From JABAAW01 sp965216605 (GTDB lineage: Bacteria; Pseudomonadota; Alphaproteobacteria; JABAAW01): a DNA stretch of 64,000 bases. Below, piece after piece: positions 8,284 through 17,224 of the stretch; within the stretch, counting starts at the first letter, position 1; each line of letters begins with the position of its first letter. A model generated the notes under the pieces. The model had not been told where the DNA came from. It searched no databases and saw only the letters and a list, made by a program, of their open reading frames with translations. The stretch covers positions 682,001-746,000 of the forward strand of contig CBDCGG010000002.1 in NCBI GenBank assembly GCA_965216605.1, in the 5' to 3' direction. The position numbers and the translations under genes are program-made.

Positions 8284-10164
8284 ATGACCTCTATCCCCCC
8301 CCCCTCTACACCCCCCCCCTCTTCCTCTCCGCCGAACGAAAGCGGTATCCAACGCCATACCGCCATCCTCGCTCGCCTTACCCCCTTCCTCTGGCCCGTA
8401 GGCGATTCCCGTACCCGCACCAAGATCTCCCTCATGGTCATCTTCCTGCTCGCCTCCGTCTTCGTCGGGGTCTACGCACCACTCTTCCTCAAAGACGCCG
8501 TCGATAAACTGGCAGGCGATTCCGTAGATAGCGGCGTTACACAAGTCATCTCTCTGCCACTCGGTCTGATTCTCGCATACGGAGCAGCACGCCTCCTCTC
8601 CAGCTTCTTCAGCGAAATCCGCCGCTTCCTCTTCGCGCGCGTCGCACAATCGGCAGTGAGACGCATCGCCGTCTCCGTCTTCGAACACCTCCTGCAACTC
8701 AACCTCGCCTTCCATCTAGATCGTAGAACAGGAGGACTCAGCCGCGTCATCGAACGAGGCGTGAAATCAATCGAATTCTTATTGGAATTCATGCTGTTCA
8801 ATATCCTGCCAACACTAGTGCAAATCGCACTGGTAGCAATCGTACTATGGGGACGCTTTAGTATCACCTTCGCAATCATTACCGTCCTAACTATCGGAGG
8901 ATACATCCTCTTTACCCTCATGATTACCGAGTGGAGACTGCAATTCCGCCGCGAAATGAACTACGCCGATAACGACGCACACTCGAAAGCAATCGATTCG
9001 CTGCTCAATTTCGAAACGGTCAAATACTTCGGCAACGAAGCGCACGAAAAACAACGCCTCGATATCGCCTTCAAAAACTACGAAAATGCCGCCGTAAAAT
9101 CCCTCACCTCCCTCTCATATGTGAACCTAGGACAAGCCGCCATCATCGCGCTGGGACTAGTCGCCATCCTCGCCATGGCAGGGCAAGGCGTGGTGTCCGG
9201 CAAACTCAGTATCGGCGACTTCGTCCTCGTCAATACATACCTGCTGCAACTCTACCTGCCGCTAGATTTTCTAGGCTTCGTCTATCGCCAAACTCGCCAA
9301 GCCCTCACCGACATGGACGATCTCTTCACCCTCACGGACGAAACCCCCGCCATCCGAAATCGCCAAGCCGCAACAATCCTAGAAACAGAAACACCCGAAG
9401 TCACCTTCGATCAAGTCTCCTTCGCATACGATGCCGCAAGACCCATCCTCAAAAATATCTCCTTCACAATCCCACACGGCAAACGACTAGCCATAGTAGG
9501 AGCCTCAGGCTCAGGGAAATCTACCGTCGCTCGTCTGCTATACCGCTTCTACGATGTCGGACAAGGAAGTATCTCGATCTCTACATACGATATTCGCAAC
9601 CTAACCCAAGAAAGCCTGCACGCCAGTATCGGCGTAGTGCCGCAAGATACTATCCTCTTCAACGATACCATCTACTACAATATCCTCTACGGCTCGCCGC
9701 ACGCTCGCGCCGCCGATGTAGAACAAGCCGCACGACTAGCACATATCCACGACTTCATCATGAGCCTGCCCGACGCATACCAAACACCCGTCGGCGAACG
9801 AGGACTCAAACTCTCAGGAGGAGAAAAACAACGAGTCGCCATCGCTCGAACATTGTTGAAAAATCCAGGCGTCCTCATCCTCGACGAAGCTACCTCCGCG
9901 CTCGATACCAATACCGAGCAGGAAATACAGAAAAATCTCGCGCAACTCATGGAAAATCGAACCACCCTCGTGATCGCCCATCGCCTCTCGACGATCACCG
10001 AAGCCGAAGAAATTCTCGTCCTATCCGAAGGCGAAATCATCGAACGAGGAAAACATAACGCACTCCTCAAAAAGAAAGGACTCTACGCCGCCATGTGGGA
10101 GCGACAACAAAAAGAAGCCGATGTGGAAACCGTCGTAAAACCTCGCAAGAAAAAATCCTCCTAA
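8284..10164 (+). CDS. atm1: Atm1/ABCB7-type ABC half transporter
   Basis: A 626-residue half transporter with five to six membrane helices in the first 340 residues and a C-terminal nucleotide-binding domain. The segment NFETVKYFGNEAHE is the hallmark of the Atm1 family, which exports glutathione-linked sulfur or metal species across the inner membrane and supports iron-sulfur and heavy-metal homeostasis. The ATPase has Walker A GASGSGKST, signature LSGGEKQR, Walker B GVLILDEATSAL and the H-loop VIAHRLS. The N-terminal 20 residues are Pro/Ser-rich. The coding strand is strikingly rich in A and C. Next gene follows by 17 bases, so the FAD oxidoreductase is probably co-transcribed. Confidence 0.93.
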   Translation: MTSIPPPSTPPPSSSPPNESGIQRHTAILARLTPFLWPVGDSRTRTKISLMVIFLLASVFVGVYAPLFLKDAVDKLAGDSVDSGVTQVISLPLGLILAYGAARLLSSFFSEIRRFLFARVAQSAVRRIAVSVFEHLLQLNLAFHLDRRTGGLSRVIERGVKSIEFLLEFMLFNILPTLVQIALVAIVLWGRFSITFAIITVLTIGGYILFTLMITEWRLQFRREMNYADNDAHSKAIDSLLNFETVKYFGNEAHEKQRLDIAFKNYENAAVKSLTSLSYVNLGQAAIIALGLVAILAMAGQGVVSGKLSIGDFVLVNTYLLQLYLPLDFLGFVYRQTRQALTDMDDLFTLTDETPAIRNRQAATILETETPEVTFDQVSFAYDAARPILKNISFTIPHGKRLAIVGASGSGKSTVARLLYRFYDVGQGSISISTYDIRNLTQESLHASIGVVPQDTILFNDTIYYNILYGSPHARAADVEQAARLAHIHDFIMSLPDAYQTPVGERGLKLSGGEKQRVAIARTLLKNPGVLILDEATSALDTNTEQEIQKNLAQLMENRTTLVIAHRLSTITEAEEILVLSEGEIIERGKHNALLKKKGLYAAMWERQQKEADVETVVKPRKKKSS

Positions 10165-10181
10165 AATAAAAAGAAAGAGTA

Positions 10182-13129
10182 GTGCAACAGACAGAAACCG
10201 CAGCTTCGCATCTTTTCTACGAACAACTGCGCGAATCCCTGCCCGCCGAACGTCTCGTTACAAACAGCCTCGCGCGCGAAGTGATGAGCCGCGACGCATC
10301 CCTATATCGCCTGCTGCCGCAACTCATCGTCCTCGTGCGAGACGAGCGCGAAGTGCAAGCCGTGCTAGCCGCCGCGCGCGCCCATCGAATCGGTATCACC
10401 TTCCGCGCGGGTGGAACAAGTCTGTCGGGACAAGCCGTCACCGATTCCGTGTTGGTGCAACTCGATACTCCCTTTTGGCAGCGTGTGCGCATCTCGCAAC
10501 AAGCCGAGCGTATCGCGCTCGGCCCCAGCACAACGGGCGGGGCTGCCAATGCCGCGCTCGCCCCCTTCGGACGCAAGATAGGACCCGATCCCGCCTCGGT
10601 CGCAAGCGCGCAAATCGGCGGCATCATAGCCAACAACGCCAGCGGCATGTGCTGCGGAACAGAGCAAAACAGCTACCGTACCATCGAATCGCTACGCCTC
10701 GTCCTGTTCGACGGAACGATCCTCGATACGGAATCGGAAGAATCGCGCAACGCTTTCCGAAAAAGCCATCCCGCCATGTTGGACAATCTGAGCCTCATCG
10801 CAAAAGACCTCTCTACAGATAACGCCTTGCGCTCGCGCGTGGTCGAAAAATACAAGATGAAAAACACGATGGGCTACGGGCTCAACGCCCTCCTCGATTA
10901 CGACGATCCCATCGATATATTAGAGCATCTAGTCGTAGGATCGGAGGGCAGCCTCGCCTTCGTCAGCGAAGCGCGCTACCGCACCGTCGTAGACGCTCGC
11001 TTTAAGGCTGCCTGCATCCTGTTCTTTCCCGATTTCGAAGGTGCTTGCAAAGCTGTCGCCGCGCTGCGTGATTGCGAGGGCATCGCCGCCCTAGAGATCG
11101 CCGATCGAGAAGCCTTTCGCGGCATACAGCTCGTCGCACACTTTCCTCCCGAAGCGCGCGCCTACGACGACCATGCAGCCTTCCTGCTGCTCGATGTTCA
11201 TGCCGACGATCAGGCAAGCCTCGCGCGACGATGCAAGGCGGTTGCGCGCGTGCTGGAAGGCTTTCCCGTTTTGTATCGCACAGACTTTGCCTCCGATGCC
11301 GCGCGCTACAGCTCCTATTGGGCGATGCGCAAAGAGATGTATCCGAGCCTAGGCAAGAGCCGTGCGCCCGGCACTTTCTTCATGCAAGAAGACTTGGTCT
11401 TTCCCCTAGAGCGTCTCGCCGAAGGAGCGGCGGCCTTTCGTGCCGTCTTCGACAAGCACGGCTATCGGAAGGAGGGAATCATCTTCGGACACGCGCGCGA
11501 CGGAAATCTGCACGCATGCCTCGCGCTCGACCTGTCGCACAAAGAAGGACTCGCGCGCTACGAAGCCATGGTCGAGGATCTTGTCGAGGTCGTGGTCGAT
11601 CGCTTCGACGGCGCGCTCAAGGGCGAGCATGGCACAGGACGCAACATGGCTCCCTTCGTCGTGCGCGAGTGGGGAGAGAAAGCTTTCGCCCTCATGAAGC
11701 GCGTCAAGACGACATTGGATCCTGTGGGCATTCTCAATCCTGGTGTCGTCCTCAACGACGATCCGTCCGTCCACCTCGCCAACCTGAAAACCTTTCCGCA
11801 GGTGCAAAACGCAGCAGACGCTTGCACCGAATGCGGGTTCTGCGAGCGAGTCTGTCCGACAACAAGCTACACCATGACGCCGCGCCAACGCGTGGTTGCC
11901 TTGCGTAGGCGCGCTGAAAAAAAGTTTTCTCCCGCCGAAGAAGCGTGGTTTAAAACGCAAGCGTTAGAGTCGTGCGTAGGTGATTCGCTCTGCCATACGG
12001 TCTGTCCGGTCGGCATCGACACGGGCGAGCTCATGCGCCTTGAGCGAGCAAAACAGCATCGCCACCTTGCACGATGGCTCGCCTTGCGGACAGCGCGCAA
12101 CATGGCTTTTGTCGTGCGGGCAACGCGATTCTTGTTGGCTTGCCTTTTCTTTGTGCGACGCAGGCTAGGCTTGAGGGCAGCGCGCTTGTTGCACAAAGCG
12201 GCGCGGATGTGCGGGCAGCGGCTGGCAGAAGAGATGTTTGTCCGTCCGCTACGACCCGCCGCGAGCGACCGCAAAAGATACAAGAAAAGATACGGAGAGG
12301 AAGATAGTGAGTCTTCGTTTGTCTTCTTTCCCAGCTGCGCCTCGCGCGTATTCGGAGTTGCGTGGGGCGAGAAGAAAACGCAAGAGCAAGAGGGTGGTCC
12401 ACCTCCACCTCCACCTCCACCTCTGGCTCTGTGGAGGGGGCTTTGGCGAGCCTCTGTTGCAAGGGCGGTGTGGGGGGAGAAAGGCTGGCGGACGCTCAAA
12501 CCTATTGTTGTGGCTTGGCGTTTCGTAGCAAGGGCTTTTTTGCCGCCGCCGATGCGGCGTTGGAGGATCTTTACAAAGCCTTGCCGCAAGAGGTGCGTGC
12601 GGGCAAGAAGCCTCTACTTTGCGACGCTGCTCCTTGCGCCTTGCGTTTGCAGCAGGCGGGTCACTTCAAGGGAATCGAGGTTTTGGATGCCATCTCGTTT
12701 GCTAAAAAATCTCTGCTACCGCGTCTGACGAACAGAGAGATTTCTCCCGAAGTTTCTCCAAGCAAGATTGTGGCGCACCTGCCTTGCGCGGCGCGGCGCG
12801 GTGGTTTGGAACAAGATTTTCTTGTCGTGCTTGCTGCCTTTTCAGATGCTCCTCCGTTGGTCGCCGCGAAGACGCTCTGTTGTGGTTTCGGCGGCGATGT
12901 GGGCTTGAAGGATGTCGCACTCAACAGGCACGCGCTTGCAGGATTGATCGAATGCGTTCGAGAGCGTGAGGGAGAAGAGCTCGCGGTCGTAAGTGCGTCG
13001 CGCACTTGCGAGATTGGTTTGGCGTGGCATCTAGGAGGACATCTGGGGTCAATGGACAGCGTTGGGTGCTACTCCCTATTCGAATGGCTCGATCATCGCA
13101 CGAACGCGCTCAACCCTCCCTCCACTTGA
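10182..13129 (+). pseudogene. FAD-linked oxidase fused to Fe-S/CCG reductase domains (D-2-hydroxyacid dehydrogenase type), frameshifted
   Basis: The GTG start at 10182 opens an FAD-binding PCMH domain (FRAGGTSLSGQ, ASVASAQIGGIIANNASGM) followed by the FAD-oxidase C domain (FGHARDGNLHACL, GEHGTGRNMAPFV) and a 4Fe-4S ferredoxin-like pair (CTECGFCERVCPT; CVGDSLCHTVCPVG). The first CCG half begins as FFPSCASRVFG near 12330, but the frame then becomes nonsense to a stop at 12728. The remainder of the domain (TYCCGLAFRSKGF, CCGFGGDVG, ending 13129) is in another frame open from before 12362. The switch lies in a linker containing four CCACCT units (12399-12422). Intact homologues of about 980 residues oxidise D-lactate, D-2-hydroxyglutarate or similar acids. 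It could be a true pseudogene, a slippage-rescued gene or a sequencing error. Confidence 0.82.
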
Positions 13130-13682
13130 TCGAACAGCCGATGCTGGCAAACTGCGCCTCGGCTTCGACAACGCTGCTACCCTTGTTGAGTGCACGCACC
13201 GCCTCCAACAAGTCGCGCTTGACGAGCGCGAAATCGGGAGGATTTTGTTGCGCGCCCGCGCTGTCGAGCCTGCCGCGATAGACCATCGTGAGGCTTTTGT
13301 CGAATAGGAAGAAATCGGGCGTGCAGACGGCATCGAAGGCGCGCGCGGTTTCTTGGGATTCATCGTAGAGGTAGGGAAAGGGAAAGTCGTGTTGTTTTGC
13401 GAATTTTCCCATATTTTCAAAGGAATCTTGCGGATAGGTTTGCGTGTCGTTGGACATGATGGCAGCCACGCCGACCCCTAGTCGTAGTGCCTCGTTTGCA
13501 TCGGCGACAAACCTATCGATGATCGCCTTCACATAGGGGCAGTGGTTGCAGAGAAAAGCCACCAGCAGTCCGTTGTCTTTTTTCAGCGCGTCGCGCGCGA
13601 AGATCGTGCTGTCCGTTGCGGGCAGGCGAAAATCGGGCGCGGTGAAGCTTATGTCGAGCGGGGAGGATTCTAACGCGGGCAT
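13110..13682 (-). CDS. Thioredoxin-fold AhpC/TSA family redox protein
   Basis: The 190-residue product has the peroxiredoxin-like start (FTAPDFRLPATDS) and a Cys-x-x-Cys active site in FLCNHCPYVKA, followed by DTQTYPQDSFENM and a FPFPYLYDESQ strand typical of the thioredoxin-like subgroup of the AhpC/TSA family. It probably reduces or oxidises thiols in the cytoplasm; no signal peptide is seen. The ATG at 13682 is preferred to one at 13769 because the longer version would overlap the upstream adenosyltransferase and adds an unconserved tail. Its 3' end overlaps the convergent FAD oxidoreductase by 20 bases. Confidence 0.85.
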   Translation of the reverse strand: MPALESSPLDISFTAPDFRLPATDSTIFARDALKKDNGLLVAFLCNHCPYVKAIIDRFVADANEALRLGVGVAAIMSNDTQTYPQDSFENMGKFAKQHDFPFPYLYDESQETARAFDAVCTPDFFLFDKSLTMVYRGRLDSAGAQQNPPDFALVKRDLLEAVRALNKGSSVVEAEAQFASIGCSIKWREG

Positions 13683-13716
13683 GGTAAATAAGGATAGCAG
13701 AGAGGGGGCAGGCGAG

Positions 13717-14280
13717 TTAATCCTTGTTGGGTTGCCAGAGTATATCGTGTTTGCCATTGCCGTTGGCAACCCTTGAGAGGACGAACAGCAAGTCCGACAA
13801 GCGATTGAGGTAGAGGCGGATGCCTTGCGAAATGTTTTCCGTTTCTGCCAAGGCGATCACACGCCGCTCGGCACGGCGGGCGACGGTGCGCGCCACATGC
13901 AGCGTGCAGCTAAGTTTGTTTCCGCCGGGCAGAATAAAGTTTTCCAGTGGCGCGAGGCTATCGTTGTAGCGGTCGATTTCTTTTTCTAGCCACAGGCTGT
14001 GTCGTTCGGGAAAGCGATTCGTCTTGTCCTCGCTTTCAGGACGGCAGAGATCCGATCCTAAGTCGAAGAGGTGGTTCTGAATACGACCGAGCAGATGGCG
14101 CAATGCTTCGGCATCTTCCGCTTCCAAAGTTGCTTCTAATGCTTGTCCCAGAAAAGCGTTGAGTTCGTCGATGCTACCGTAGGCTTCGATTCGCGCGTCG
14201 TTTTTCGGTCGCGTCGATCCGTCGCCGAGACGGGTTTGCCCGAAGTCGCCGCTTTTTGTATAGACCTTTGTGATGCGCAC
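13717..14280 (-). CDS. Corrinoid adenosyltransferase, PduO type
   Basis: The 187-residue protein has the signature YTKSGDFGQTRLGDGS at the N-terminus (ATP site), AYGSIDELNAFLG, and the C-terminal HVARTVARRAERRV and LNRLSDLLFVLSR motifs of PduO-type ATP:cob(I)alamin adenosyltransferases. It converts cob(I)alamin to adenosylcobalamin, and so complements the corrin-ring genes at 52.8-63.9 kb. It sits 11 bases after the HIG1 protein and 34 bases before the thioredoxin-like gene, consistent with one operon. Confidence 0.95.
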   Translation of the reverse strand: MRITKVYTKSGDFGQTRLGDGSTRPKNDARIEAYGSIDELNAFLGQALEATLEAEDAEALRHLLGRIQNHLFDLGSDLCRPESEDKTNRFPERHSLWLEKEIDRYNDSLAPLENFILPGGNKLSCTLHVARTVARRAERRVIALAETENISQGIRLYLNRLSDLLFVLSRVANGNGKHDILWQPNKD

Positions 14281-14291
14281 GGGTTCAATGC

Positions 14292-14486
14292 TCAGTTGCG
14301 CAAAAGCAACAAAAGCAGGAACAAGGACACGGCGAGGGCTTGCGACAGCACGCGCGCGCGCATGAAGCGATTGCCGTGTTTTATTGCGAACTCGCCGCCT
14401 CGCGTCATGGAGTAGAGCCCAAAAAAGAGTGTCGCCAGTACGGCGAGCATGGCAGCCGCCAGCGCGATCGAGACGACGAGAATCAT
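14292..14486 (-). CDS. HIG1-domain small membrane protein
   Basis: A 64-residue protein with two membrane helices (residues about 3-24 and 46-62). The loop carries KHGNRFMRARVLSQALA, matching the HIG1 pattern (N-x-x-M/L-R-x-R-V-x-x-Q). Small twin-membrane proteins of this kind are often found beside the cobalamin adenosyltransferase in alphaproteobacteria. The mitochondrial relatives associate with respiratory complexes; the bacterial role is not established. Confidence 0.75.
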   Translation of the reverse strand: MILVVSIALAAAMLAVLATLFFGLYSMTRGGEFAIKHGNRFMRARVLSQALAVSLFLLLLLLRN

Positions 14487-14501
14487 CGAACCATCATCGA
14501 G

Positions 14502-14798
14502 CTAATGGTCTCTGCCCTGCGGGGTGCTGATTTTTCTTGTGTTGCGCGTGCGGACGCTGTCGAAGTTTTGCGCGGGATGGCGCAGGGAACGCTCGTCCTG
14601 TTTTTTGCGAAACGAAAGTACGGGCGCAGTATTTTTCTTGCGTTGCGTGCTACGCGCGGAGCGCAACGATTCTAGTCGGATCGTTTGTCCTGAAAAAACC
14701 TCTGGCAAGATAACAGCACGAGAACCCCCGTGCATCGCGCGCACCCGCGCGGCAGTGCGCCGTGCGTAGAGCCAAAGCTCATAGAAATTCTCGCCCAT
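14502..14798 (-). CDS. Possible 98-residue protein of unknown function
   Basis: An ATG at 14798 opens a frame of 98 codons ending 16 bases before the HIG1 gene, which would make it the first gene of that operon. The product is basic (RRTAARVRAMHGGSR, QRKKNTAPVLSFRKKQDER) with no recognised domain. No strong ribosome site is seen. The same frame is open further upstream to 15053 but there it overlaps the IscA/HesB gene on the other strand and looks like its shadow. Confidence 0.3.
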   Translation of the reverse strand: MGENFYELWLYARRTAARVRAMHGGSRAVILPEVFSGQTIRLESLRSARSTQRKKNTAPVLSFRKKQDERSLRHPAQNFDSVRTRNTRKISTPQGRDH

Positions 14799-14878
14799 CG
14801 GTGTTAGAATACCCCGTAGGCAGCGAGAAAAGCAAGCGCAAACCGACACCCAACAAGATAATCCCAGCGAGAAAGGCG

Positions 14879-15346
14879 ATGAGCGAACAGAGCGTAGGCA
14901 CAAGCAAATCAAGCAGCGAGGCAAGAAGGGAGGAAGATGATCCCTTCGTGCTACTCGAAGAGCGTGAGGCGCGCGGGCAAGTCCGCTTGCACAGGGAAGC
15001 GTCGAGCGTAGTAGAGGAATTTCACCTGACGCTGACAGCGCGCGCGGTAGCACGCTTGCAAGCGTTGCGTGTAAAAGAGCAAGACGCAGAACTGACGCTT
15101 CGCGTACGCATCTACGCGGGCGGTTGTTCGGGATACAGGACGGAGTTCTCGTTGGACAAACGGCGCACCGACCTCGACGAGGAAGTTTTGCAAGATGGCG
15201 TGCGCGTTCTCATCGACAGACTCTCGGCGCAGACGCTAGGCGCGAGCAGTCTCGATTTCGAGAGCGCCCCCATCGGCGAAAGCTTTCGCCTGCTCGCCGA
15301 CAAGGCGCACAACGCCTGCGGTTGCGGCACCTCCTTCGCGCTCTGA
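14879..15346 (+). CDS. A-type iron-sulfur carrier (IscA/HesB family)
   Basis: The 155-residue protein has the HesB/IscA core in its C-terminal two thirds: LTARAVARLQALR, GGCSGYRTEFSL (first cysteine), GVRVLIDRLSAQTLGASSLDFE and CGCGTSFAL (two cysteines). All three cluster-binding cysteines are present, so it should carry 2Fe-2S or 4Fe-4S clusters to target enzymes, as ErpA does. An acidic/Ser-rich N-terminal extension of about 45 residues is not part of the domain. The ATG at 14879 follows GAGAAAGG; an upstream ATG at 14762 is less likely. xthA follows 40 bases downstream. Confidence 0.9.
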   Translation: MSEQSVGTSKSSSEARREEDDPFVLLEEREARGQVRLHREASSVVEEFHLTLTARAVARLQALRVKEQDAELTLRVRIYAGGCSGYRTEFSLDKRRTDLDEEVLQDGVRVLIDRLSAQTLGASSLDFESAPIGESFRLLADKAHNACGCGTSFAL

Positions 15347-15385
15347 CGGGTGGCAAGGATAGTGCAACAACTCTGAACGGGCTGC

Positions 15386-16387
15386 GTGCGCATTGCAACC
15401 TTCAATGTCAACTCGCTCGCGAAAAGGCTGGAGGCACTGCTAGCCTTCCTCGACGCGCGCAAGGTTGACCTCGCCCTGCTGCAAGAGCTCAAGTGTCCGC
15501 AGGAGCGTTTTCCTAGCCAAGCCTTGAAGCAGGCGGGGTGGCAAGCAGCCTTCGTCGCCGAGAAAGCCTACAACGGCGTCGCCGTGCTTTCGCGCGACCC
15601 CGCGATGTCCGTGCGCTGTTCTGCCCTGCCTCCGCTGCCTGATCTTGAGGCAGGCGAAGACGCTCAAGCGCGCTATGTGGAGGTTGCGACGCATGGGCTT
15701 ATCGTCGCCTCGCTCTATGCGCCCAATGGCAATCCTTTGGGCAATCCTTTGGGCAATCCTTTGGGTAATCCTTTGGGCAATCATCTTGACGATTCTTCAA
15801 GAAAACAGAATAGCACGGCGGTGAGCGAGAAGTTTCGCTACAAGATCGCTTGGATGGATAGGTTGTGCCGCCATGTGGAAGAAAGTCTTCTGGTGGAGGG
15901 TAGACCCTTCTTGCTGGGCGGCGATTTCAATGTTTGTCCGCAGACTCTCGATGTCTTCGACGAACAGGCGATGGAGGGCGACGCGCTGCTTCACAAAAAG
16001 AGTCGCCGCCGCTACAGACGCTTGTTGTACAGCGGGCTGGTAGATGCCTTTCGCGCCCAGACGAACCCGCAGCACAAGGAGAGTGGATACACCTATTGGG
16101 ACTATCGCCGCTTGCGTTTTCCGCGCGACGAAGGCTTGCGAATCGACATGCTGTTGCTATCGCCCGCGCTCAGCGAGCGGATCGAAGGTTGTTTTGTCGA
16201 GCGGAGCTTGCGCGAGGGCGAACAACCCTCAGACCACACGCCGCTCTGCTTGGACTTAGCTTGGGAATCTCCTACCCTTGAGGCAAATCTCCCACAACAC
16301 ACGAAGACTCCATCCTCCCCGTCCGCACCTTCCGCCCCCTCGTCCGCACCTTCCGCTGCGCCGCGTCAATCGCGGTTGGTGATGTAG
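15386..16387 (+). CDS. xthA: Exodeoxyribonuclease III
   Basis: A Mg-dependent AP endonuclease/3'-5' exonuclease for base excision repair. The GTG start gives MRIATFNVNSLAKRL; conserved motifs include LLQELKCP (metal Glu), GGDFNVCP (catalytic Asp/Asn), WDYR, RIDMLLLS and SDHTPL (catalytic Asp-His). At 333 residues it is longer than the usual 260-270. The extra comes from an expanded GNPLG repeat right after SLYAPN, where alphaproteobacterial ExoIII normally has a single NGNP-G turn, and from a Ser/Pro/Ala-rich C-terminal tail. The expansion is next to the active-site cleft. Confidence 0.95.
   Translation: MRIATFNVNSLAKRLEALLAFLDARKVDLALLQELKCPQERFPSQALKQAGWQAAFVAEKAYNGVAVLSRDPAMSVRCSALPPLPDLEAGEDAQARYVEVATHGLIVASLYAPNGNPLGNPLGNPLGNPLGNHLDDSSRKQNSTAVSEKFRYKIAWMDRLCRHVEESLLVEGRPFLLGGDFNVCPQTLDVFDEQAMEGDALLHKKSRRRYRRLLYSGLVDAFRAQTNPQHKESGYTYWDYRRLRFPRDEGLRIDMLLLSPALSERIEGCFVERSLREGEQPSDHTPLCLDLAWESPTLEANLPQHTKTPSSPSAPSAPSSAPSAAPRQSRLVM
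15728..15787 (+). repeat. 12-bp tandem array inside xthA
   Basis: Four units of GGCAATCCTTTG (one with GGTAATCCTTTG) and a fifth decayed unit GGCAATCATCTT. Each unit encodes a Gly-Asn-Pro-Leu tetrapeptide, so the reading frame is preserved. Confidence 0.92.
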
Positions 16388-16427
16388 TCTTCTCTACACT
16401 AGAATGTCTAGCAAACCACTTTTTTCG

Positions 16428-17006
16428 CTATTTTTTTCCGATGCGTTTAACGGCTTTTTCTGCGCGGGGTTTTTTCAAAGCCGCAGTTGCGGCATGATCG
16501 ATGTGTTGCGTCTCCTTGGCGAGCGTCCTGCAGAGGCTCAAGACTGTACGGCGCAAGTTGGGGGGCAGGTCGTAGTAGTTGCGCGCCAGCTCTAGTGTCT
16601 CGCGTTTGGTTAGGCGTTGGTCGTCGTTGAAAACGCCGTCCTCTCCCTCCGACTGCCTTTCGTCTTCCTCGCCAGGCTCCGACAGGCGATAGCTGGGCTT
16701 TCGCACAGGCATCACGCGTTGCACCTTCTGCGGCATGCCATCGAAGAAATAGGAAATAGGCACTTCCAACACTTGCGCAACCTGAAACAAGCGCGAGCCG
16801 CCGACACGCGACGAGCCGCGCTCGTACTTTTGCACCTGCTGAAAGGTGAGCGCTAAAAGCTCTCCCAGCTTCTGCTGGCTGATGCCCAGCATCGTACGGC
16901 GCAAGCGAATCTTGCTGCCGATATACTGGTCAATTTCGTTGGCTCCCATCTTCTTGCCACGACGACCTTTCGTGACAGATGGTGAGCGTGGTGTCTCGTC
17001 TACCAT
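16428..17006 (-). CDS. XRE-family HTH transcriptional regulator (PraR/SinR-like)
   Basis: A 192-residue regulator with a Cro/CI-type helix-turn-helix at about residues 25-85 (IGSKIRLRRTMLGISQQKLG, TFQQVQKYERGSSRVGGSRL). The sequence closely matches the HTH regulator that in alphaproteobacteria usually follows lnt, as it does here. The C-terminal half is acidic then basic and contains a helical YYDLPPNLRRTVLSLCRTL segment. The ATG at 17006 has a good AGGAGAGG ribosome site. Direct repeats upstream suggest self-regulation. Family members control quorum sensing, stress or surface traits; the target here is unknown. Confidence 0.88.
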   Translation of the reverse strand: MVDETPRSPSVTKGRRGKKMGANEIDQYIGSKIRLRRTMLGISQQKLGELLALTFQQVQKYERGSSRVGGSRLFQVAQVLEVPISYFFDGMPQKVQRVMPVRKPSYRLSEPGEEDERQSEGEDGVFNDDQRLTKRETLELARNYYDLPPNLRRTVLSLCRTLAKETQHIDHAATAALKKPRAEKAVKRIGKK

Positions 17007-17050
17007 AGCAAGCCTCTCCTCAATCTTTGCGGCGACCCTACCTCATACCC

Positions 17051-17074
17051 ATAGATACTTATAGATACTTATAG
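17051..17074 (-). promoter_or_regulatory. Tandem 10-bp direct repeats, candidate operator of the HTH gene
   Basis: ATAGATACTT occurs twice in succession and is followed by a partial third copy (ATAGGG), 45-68 bases upstream of the HTH gene's ATG. The 10-bp period places copies on the same face of the helix, as expected for cooperative binding of a small repressor. Binding is inferred. Confidence 0.4.
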
Positions 17075-17224
17075 GGTTCAGGATTTCGCCTGTTACGCAA
17101 CATGCTAAAAACTTTCGCCTTATGTTAGCAAAACAAAAAACTCCATGTCTAGTGTTTCTGTAAGATTAAAGAGATATTTTATTAAAAACACGCACAAAGG
17201 CATGGTAATCGCGCGGCTCAAAGC

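Noticed and set aside
14799..15053. Upstream extension of the 98-codon minus-strand frame
   Set aside because: It is antisense to the conserved IscA/HesB gene and has its mirror composition.
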